A DNA stretch of 64,000 bases, taken from NCBI GenBank assembly GCA_032017425.1, contig DALZPW010000002.1. The stretch is one strand, 5' to 3'. A model generated the notes under the pieces. The model saw only the letters and a list, made by a program, of their open reading frames with translations. It was not told the DNA's origin and searched no databases. Each line of letters begins with the position of its first letter. Position 1 is the stretch's first letter. Made by a program: the position numbers and the translations under genes. The DNA is from Faucicola tetraodonis. GTDB lineage: Bacteria > Pseudomonadota > Gammaproteobacteria > Pseudomonadales > Moraxellaceae. This document shows positions 59,055-64,000 of this stretch, piece by piece.

Positions 59055-59645
59055 ATGATTGCCTTATTACTGCTAGCGATAGCCTTATCGATGGATGCCT
59101 TTGCTGTAGCGATTGGATTGGGTGCCAAACATCGCCAAGATACGACCAAAATTGCGGTTATGGCAGGCGTATATTTTGGCGTCTTTCAAGGTTTGATGCC
59201 TTTGATTGGTTATCTCGGTGGACGTTCAATCTTAGGATTTATCGCAAATTGGGCGCCTTGGATCGCGTGCATTATTTTGGTGGGGCTTGGTGGAAAAATG
59301 CTGTATGAAGCCTTAGCTGGTGATGATAAAGATGCGACATCACAAGACTCCACACCGCACAATATTGCTTTAGATATCGCCAATGATCCCAATGTTGTCA
59401 TTACGCATAAAACCATGACTACTTTAGCGATTGCAACCAGTATTGATGCAATGGCAGCGGGATTTACCTTAAATTTAATCCCGGTCAATCCTTATGTATC
59501 CTGTGCGGTAATTGCCGTAGTAACAGGTATTTTTAGCTTTATCGGCGTATTTATGGGCAAGCAATCTGGCACGTGGCTTGAGAGTAAGGCTGAAATTTTT
59601 GGTGGGTTAGTGTTAATCGGTATTGGCATCAAAATGGTAATTTAA
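59055..59645 (+). CDS. mntP: Manganese efflux pump MntP
   Basis: A 196-residue inner-membrane exporter with six predicted TM segments in two halves. The first half has SMDAFAVAIGLGAKH and the second SIDAMAAGFTLNL; these aspartates line the Mn(II) path. The cytoplasmic loop (about 92-118, GDDKDATSQDSTPHN) is hydrophilic. No yybP-ykoY riboswitch is visible in the short 103-base leader; the leader holds the gyrB terminator. Terminator downstream. Confidence 0.93.
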   Translation: MIALLLLAIALSMDAFAVAIGLGAKHRQDTTKIAVMAGVYFGVFQGLMPLIGYLGGRSILGFIANWAPWIACIILVGLGGKMLYEALAGDDKDATSQDSTPHNIALDIANDPNVVITHKTMTTLAIATSIDAMAAGFTLNLIPVNPYVSCAVIAVVTGIFSFIGVFMGKQSGTWLESKAEIFGGLVLIGIGIKMVI

Positions 59646-59684
59646 TAAACTGGCTTTTTTGGCTTTGAATTTAATTTGTTAAAT

Positions 59685-59720
59685 AAAAAAAGACTTTCAA
59701 ATCAATGAAAGTCTTTTTTT
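59685..59720. terminator. Bidirectional terminator between mntP and the glycine-zipper gene
   Basis: AAAAAAAGACTTTCA / TGAAAGTCTTTTTTT arms around a 6-base loop, between converging genes. Confidence 0.9.
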
Positions 59721-59742
59721 ATTGTTAAGCTTAATCCATGGA

Positions 59743-61077
59743 TTAACGCTCAATACGATACCATGCATCACGGGCTGCTAGGCGAGCTTGGTCCCAAGTC
59801 AAACGAGAACTACCTTTGAATTGTTCCCAATCATTGCGTAAGTCATTTTCAACACTTTCAAACTCATTAGCTGTATTAAAATGATGACGGGCACGGTAAC
59901 CATAATCATACGCTGAGCGATAGTCGGTATCGTAATCATAGCCTTGGCTATAGTAAGTCGTGGTATTGTAGTTATTACGCCAGTAGGTATCTTCTTCCGT
60001 ATTACCTTCAAGCGTATTTGCTACGGCATTACCTGTGGCTGCACCTGCTACGGCACCAATTGCACCACCCACCACTGAACCTACGGGACCACCTACCGCA
60101 CCAATCGCTGCGCCTGTAGCGGCACCGGCTGCCATACCTGTACCACTGGCAACAGGGTTAGCTTCTTTACGCTGTTCACCTGCTTCAGTTGGATTGACTG
60201 CTTCACCGACTTCATGACCTGCTGCCCCCCCAGCTACAGCGCCAATCGCGCCACCCACTAAGGTACCGACAGGACCCGCTACTGAACCAACGGCTGCACC
60301 GGCTGCGGCGCCACCTAGTGCCCCAGAACCACTGGCAACTGGGTGAGGTTTTTCGTAAGCATCTTCAGCGGTGGTAGGATTGACTGCTTCACCGACTTCA
60401 TGACCTGCCGCGCTACCTGCTACCGCGCCGATAGCGCCACCCACTAAGGTACCAACAGGACCGGCTACTGAACCAACGGCTGCACCTGCTGCGGCACCAC
60501 CTAATGCACCTGTACCAGTAGCAACAGGATGGCCTTTTTCTTCACCTTCTGCATAGCCATCCACCGTACGAAGACGTGGTGAATATTCCTGACCAGAAAT
60601 ACGCGCGTCTGTTCTATCCCAACCATCACGAATGGCTTCTTTGGCATCTTCCCATGCAAGACGTGAATTACCTTTTACTTCATGCCAGCTACGTTCAAGG
60701 TCTGATTCAACACTGTCAAACGTTGTACCGGCTGGGTATTTTGCACGATTGGCATAACCGACGGCATAAGCTGGTTGATAGTCAGTGGTATAATCATAAC
60801 CATCTTTATAGTAGGTCGTTTGTGAATAGGTATCGTTCCAATAAGTATCTTCAATAGTTGGGTCAATCGCTTCACCTGCAGCGTGACCTGCAGCACCACC
60901 CGCGATAGCACCAATTGCGCCACCGATTAACATACCTAGTGGACCACCGATAGCACCAATGGCTGCACCTGCAGCCGCACCACCCATACTGCCTATTGCA
61001 GTACCGATTGGATGTGAGCCTGGTTCACCAGTGATAGGGTCGCGGTTTAAGTCTGAATTATTAATATTATCTACCAT
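59743..61077 (-). CDS. Tandem glycine-zipper protein with duplicated Tyr-rich domain
   Basis: A 444-residue protein starting at the ATG 61077 (GAGG 9 bases upstream). Modules in order: short NNSDLNRDPITGEPGSHP head; glycine zipper A1 (23-72); Tyr-rich domain B1 (78-154, YYKDGYDYTTDYQPAYAVGY ... KGNSRLAWEDAKEA); zippers A2 (183-234), A3 (245-296), A4 (307-359); and B2 (364-442), a second copy of B1. Single A-B versions of about 150-200 residues are common hypothetical proteins of bacteria; three extra A units and the B copy are unusual. The zippers can insert in or pack at membranes. The function is unknown. No signal peptide. Confidence 0.82.
   Translation of the reverse strand: MVDNINNSDLNRDPITGEPGSHPIGTAIGSMGGAAAGAAIGAIGGPLGMLIGGAIGAIAGGAAGHAAGEAIDPTIEDTYWNDTYSQTTYYKDGYDYTTDYQPAYAVGYANRAKYPAGTTFDSVESDLERSWHEVKGNSRLAWEDAKEAIRDGWDRTDARISGQEYSPRLRTVDGYAEGEEKGHPVATGTGALGGAAAGAAVGSVAGPVGTLVGGAIGAVAGSAAGHEVGEAVNPTTAEDAYEKPHPVASGSGALGGAAAGAAVGSVAGPVGTLVGGAIGAVAGGAAGHEVGEAVNPTEAGEQRKEANPVASGTGMAAGAATGAAIGAVGGPVGSVVGGAIGAVAGAATGNAVANTLEGNTEEDTYWRNNYNTTTYYSQGYDYDTDYRSAYDYGYRARHHFNTANEFESVENDLRNDWEQFKGSSRLTWDQARLAARDAWYRIER
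60190..60531 (-). repeat. 186-bp tandem repeat (zipper units A2 and A3)
   Basis: Units A2 and A3 are almost identical in protein (GALGGAAAGAAVGSVAGPVG, then TLVGGAIGAVAG, in both) and very similar in DNA, with a 62-residue / 186-bp period. Unit A4 (60001-60159) is a diverged third copy. A site prone to copy-number change. Confidence 0.8.
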
Positions 61078-61567
61078 AATGGTATCCTCATTTGAAGTTT
61101 TTTCATCCAAGCCATACGAGTGTTTAGAAAAAATTTTTAATATGGCTATTATTTTTATTGTCGTAAAACGATTAAAAGTGACGTTAACTTAAAATCAATA
61201 AATTAAAATCAATTTTTTCATCAATCCGTTTTCGGTTATTACCGTTTCATAATAATAAATTTTTGTATTTGCTGTATAGTATTATGATCAGTCTTTTTCG
61301 TAGAGTTTGGTAAACCTAAAGCCTATTAGATGATGTTTGTGTAACAAAGATAATCAATTGGTGAAAGGGATACAAAAAAACGTAATTAAAGACCGTCGAT
61401 TATAAAAATTTTTTAGGCAGAGTTTTTACTTAAAACAGTTATGTAGCTATTTTTCACCCTATAAAAATCAGCAAATAAAGCCGTTAATTGGTAGAATACC
61501 CATAAATTTTTGAAACCTGTTAGCATTGGTTCAATTAAGCTATTTATCCAAATTTAAAGAGGCTCGT
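61078..61567 (+). other. AT-rich gap between the glycine-zipper gene and guaA
   Basis: A 490-base gap. It shows A/T runs, a -10-like TAGAAT at 61492-61497 about 70 bases before guaA, and a further -10-like stretch GTATAGTATTAT near 61273-61284. There is no convincing -35, riboswitch, repeat or reading frame. It must hold the divergent promoters. Confidence 0.4.
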
Positions 61568-63151
61568 ATGTCAACATCCAACCACTCAATCAAACAAGAC
61601 CGTATCTTGGTACTGGATTATGGTTCACAGTACAGTCAACTGATTGCGCGCCGCGTGCGCGAAGCAGGGGTATTCTGTGAAATGTACCCATACGATATCG
61701 ACGCACAGCGCATTCACGACTTTGGTGCAAAAGGGGTTATTTTATCGGGCGGTCCAGAGAGCGTATATGCAGAAAATAGCCCAAAAATTAATGACGCCGT
61801 ATTTGATATCAATGTGCCTGTACTAGGCATTTGCTATGGTATGCAGGCGATGGCAGATCGGTTTGGTGGCAAAATCGAAGCCAGTAGTCACCAAGAGTTT
61901 GGCGCTGCTATCATTGAAAAAACCGCTCAAGATAGCTTTTTTAACGGCATTGAAGATGAGCCCAACAAATTACACGTTTGGATGAGTCATGGTGATAAAG
62001 TTGTTGAGTTACCTGCAGGCTTTGAAGTGACTGCGATAACCCCAAGCTGTCCCATTGCGGCGATGGCAAATGAGAGTAAGCATTATTACGGAGTGCAGTT
62101 TCATCCAGAAGTGACCCATACTTTGCAAGGTGAAGCATTGATTAGCCGATTTGTGCACCAAATCTGTGGCTGTGCCAATGCCTGGACACCGGACAATATC
62201 GTTGAGATGCGTGTCGCGCAGTTAAAACAACAAATTGGCGATGAGCAAGTGTTGCTGGGGCTTTCGGGCGGCGTAGATAGCTCGGTGGTAGCCGCACTGC
62301 TTCACAAAGCGATTGGCGAGCAGCTAACCTGTGTGTTTGTTGATAATGGTTTGTTACGGCTCCATGAAGGCGACCAAGTGATGCAAATCTTTGCTGAAAA
62401 CATGGGCGTTAAAGTCATTCGCGTGGATGCTGAGGAACGTTTTTTGACCGCATTGGCTGGCGTTAGCGATCCAGAAGCCAAACGTAAAATCATTGGCAAA
62501 ACCTTCATCGATGTGTTTGCGGATACCGCACGTGAACTGTCGGGTGAGGGCAAAGGCATTCAATTCTTAGCACAAGGTACCATTTACCCCGATGTCATTG
62601 AATCTGCAAAAAGTCACCAAGGCAAAGCGCATGTAATCAAGTCGCACCACAATGTCGGTGGCTTGCCAGACGATTTGCAATTCAAACTCATTGAACCCTT
62701 ACGTGATTTGTTTAAAGATGAAGTTCGTAAGCTTGGTGTGACATTAGGGCTACCTGAAAAAATGATTTATCGTCATCCTTTCCCAGGTCCAGGTCTAGGC
62801 GTGCGTATCCTGGGTGAAGTGAAAAAAGAATATGCCGATATTTTGCGTCAAGCCGATGCCATCTTTATGCAAGAGTTGGAAAAATCTGGTTGGTATGATA
62901 AAACCGCACAAGCGTTTGCCGTGTTCCAACCGGTAAAATCAGTGGGCGTGGTCGGTGATGGTCGCCGTTATGCATGGGTGATTGCGTTACGAGCGGTTGA
63001 AACCATCGACTTTATGACAGCACGTTTTGCCCATTTACCGTATGATTTGATTGAAACCGTGTCCAATCGCATCATGAATGAAATCAAAGAAGTCTCACGT
63101 GTGACCTACGATATCTCAAGTAAGCCACCAGCGACCATTGAATGGGAATAA
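61568..63151 (+). CDS. guaA: GMP synthase (glutamine-hydrolysing)
   Basis: A 527-residue enzyme that aminates XMP to GMP. The class I amidotransferase domain has YGSQYSQLIARRVRE, the nucleophile GICYGMQAMA and HPEVTHT. The ATP-pyrophosphatase domain has LLGLSGGVDSSVVAALLHKA (P-loop) and KSHHNVGGLP. The C-terminal dimerisation domain has GDGRRYAWVIALRAVETIDFMTA and ends PPATIEWE. The ATG at 61568 with AGAGG upstream is chosen over an in-frame start at 61526. guaB is not adjacent. Confidence 0.97.
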   Translation: MSTSNHSIKQDRILVLDYGSQYSQLIARRVREAGVFCEMYPYDIDAQRIHDFGAKGVILSGGPESVYAENSPKINDAVFDINVPVLGICYGMQAMADRFGGKIEASSHQEFGAAIIEKTAQDSFFNGIEDEPNKLHVWMSHGDKVVELPAGFEVTAITPSCPIAAMANESKHYYGVQFHPEVTHTLQGEALISRFVHQICGCANAWTPDNIVEMRVAQLKQQIGDEQVLLGLSGGVDSSVVAALLHKAIGEQLTCVFVDNGLLRLHEGDQVMQIFAENMGVKVIRVDAEERFLTALAGVSDPEAKRKIIGKTFIDVFADTARELSGEGKGIQFLAQGTIYPDVIESAKSHQGKAHVIKSHHNVGGLPDDLQFKLIEPLRDLFKDEVRKLGVTLGLPEKMIYRHPFPGPGLGVRILGEVKKEYADILRQADAIFMQELEKSGWYDKTAQAFAVFQPVKSVGVVGDGRRYAWVIALRAVETIDFMTARFAHLPYDLIETVSNRIMNEIKEVSRVTYDISSKPPATIEWE

Positions 63152-63171
63152 AGCGATTAAAAAAAGCTAAT

Positions 63172-63202
63172 AAAAAAAGGCGATTGATTATCGCCTTTTT
63201 TA
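63172..63202. terminator. Terminator between guaA and dsbB
   Basis: AAAAAAGGCGAT / ATCGCCTTTTTT arms with a 5-base loop. It serves both converging genes. Confidence 0.9.
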
Positions 63203-63227
63203 TGGTTTTAAACCACGACCGATAGTG

Positions 63228-63752
63228 TTATCGAGTATTGCTTTTACGGATCGCCAAAACAATCATTACCAATAAAATGCTAAAAAACCCCAGTGATAAT
63301 TCTGGGATACTAAAGCTTAAAAACGTCCAGTCAATCACCGCACACTCGCCAGAACCTTTAAACACTTCTTTCAACACTTGGGCAATCGGTAAGGTATCCA
63401 TCCAATAGTCTAACCCAGGACCACACGACGGGACTTGGTCAGGTGGCAGATGTTGAATCCATACATGGCGAATCGCCACAGCAATTGACCACAAAATGCC
63501 GAGCAGCGCGCCAAACATCAACAAAATCTTTGCCCAAGCTTGTTTTGGATTGAGCAAAAAGGCGATAAAGGCAAAAATCCCCATCACAATCAAACCCACT
63601 CGCTGAAAGATACACAGCGGACACGGGTCTAATTTTACCACCCCTTGCAAATAAAAATAGGCGAAACTCATGCCAATAATGCTGGCTAACGTCAATAGTC
63701 CTGTCAGTCCCCGATAACTTAACAAGCTGTGGGTCAATGAAGCATCACGCAT
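63228..63752 (-). CDS. dsbB: Disulfide bond formation protein DsbB
   Basis: A 174-residue four-TM inner-membrane protein that reoxidises DsbA and passes electrons to quinones. CPLC (after LDP, first periplasmic loop) is the CxxC redox pair. A second cysteine pair lies in the second periplasmic loop (VPSCGPGLDYWMD and GSGECAVIDW). The TM segments are evident at about 12-32, 45-63, 68-88 and 143-163. The ATG at 63752 gives normal length; the frame is open to 63797. dsbA is not adjacent. Confidence 0.93.
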   Translation of the reverse strand: MRDASLTHSLLSYRGLTGLLTLASIIGMSFAYFYLQGVVKLDPCPLCIFQRVGLIVMGIFAFIAFLLNPKQAWAKILLMFGALLGILWSIAVAIRHVWIQHLPPDQVPSCGPGLDYWMDTLPIAQVLKEVFKGSGECAVIDWTFLSFSIPELSLGFFSILLVMIVLAIRKSNTR

Positions 63753-63886
63753 AAAAAAACCATCAAACAATTTAGTGAAAAAGAATAAGCCAAACAATAG
63801 CGCTTAGAATTTTAGAAATTTAACCCTATAAAATAATCAGCGCAACGATACCTGCTAACTGGCACCTGATAACTAGCACCTACTAA

Positions 63887-64000
63887 TTAGCGAAATTGAC
63901 CTACATATGCATAAAAATCTTGTGTGTCATTCTGCTCGATATCAGCCTGCTCACGCACAGAGTCTTTGGCAAGCTGCTCGAAGTAAGTCATTTGCTCAGG
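63887..64000 (-). CDS. gshA: C-terminus of probable glutamate-cysteine ligase (gshA)
   Basis: The last 37 codons of a leftward gene running in from the right edge. The frame reads PEQMTYFEQLAKDSVREQ, then ADIEQNDTQDFYAYVGQFR and stop. The pattern YFxxLAxxSxxEQxxIExxDTxxFxxYxxxY is that of glutamate-cysteine ligase ends, the first enzyme of glutathione synthesis. With only 37 residues and no catalytic motif visible, the call is probable rather than certain. Confidence 0.55.
   Translation of the reverse strand, partial: PEQMTYFEQLAKDSVREQADIEQNDTQDFYAYVGQFR

Noticed and set aside
59055..59645. Manganese riboswitch (yybP-ykoY) before mntP
   Set aside because: The leader is short and largely occupied by the gyrB terminator; conserved riboswitch segments were not seen.
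63090..63110. CACGTG in guaA (TCTCACGTGTGACC) as a further parS site
   Set aside because: Only the central hexamer matches; the flanking arms do not fit the palindrome.
1..64000. CRISPR arrays, prophage, integrons, complete insertion sequences
   Set aside because: No evenly spaced direct repeats with unique spacers, no cas, integrase, transposase or phage structural genes were found on either strand.

Overview
The window reads as the replication-origin region of a Moraxellaceae chromosome (Gammaproteobacteria), closest in feel to Moraxella (osloensis-type) or Psychrobacter. The evidence is the rpmH / oriC / dnaA-dnaN-recF-gyrB block, the Moraxellaceae-like gene content (mpl, gdhA, AnmK, YheT-type hydrolase, a glycine-zipper protein of the NRDP...GxP family) and moderately AT-rich DNA. 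I ran no database search, so the genus is an inference. Almost everything is chromosomal housekeeping; accessory material is confined to a few single genes.

Left part (1-28 kb): the end of a Vgr-related protein, a PanZ-like acetyltransferase, tRNA-Phe, an FKBP/DUF1653 pair, a D-2-hydroxyacid dehydrogenase, a DinJ/YafQ toxin-antitoxin pair, tyrS, anmK, a DUF3800 protein, fabF, a pentapeptide-repeat coiled-coil protein, uvrC, an HNH protein, a shrunken Abi-family remnant, hemN, comM, gph, divergent phoU and pstS, a TolC-type exporter, a TPP riboswitch with thiC, an Mrr-like restriction protein, dapB and dnaJ.

Middle part (28-51.7 kb): rsuA, yigZ, a YheT-type hydrolase, gdhA, mpl, a lone ParA-type ATPase, a small GlsB-type membrane protein, an enoyl-CoA hydratase, thrC, rsmB-fmt, a hybrid sensor kinase, ribE, and then the leftward run ribD-nrdR, mnmE, yidC, yidD, rnpA, rpmH. 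The rpmH gene (44 codons) is easily missed because it is short.

Right part (51.7-64 kb): an AT-rich 500-bp gap with DnaA boxes (the classical oriC), then rightward dnaA, dnaN, recF, a 177-bp hairpin MITE-like element, gyrB and mntP; then a leftward repeated glycine-zipper gene, guaA rightward, dsbB leftward, and the 3' end of what looks like gshA. Gene direction flips at about 51.7-52.2 kb, as expected at an origin.

The most unusual signal is not a gene. Ten 16-bp palindromes matching the ParB-binding parS consensus (TGTTTCACGTGAAACA and close variants) lie between 27 and 56 kb, most of them inside coding sequences. Four fall within about 730 bp around the ribE-ribD gap, which also carries two perfect and two near-perfect DnaA boxes. 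The window therefore has a second origin-like block about 6.5 kb left of the rpmH-dnaA origin.
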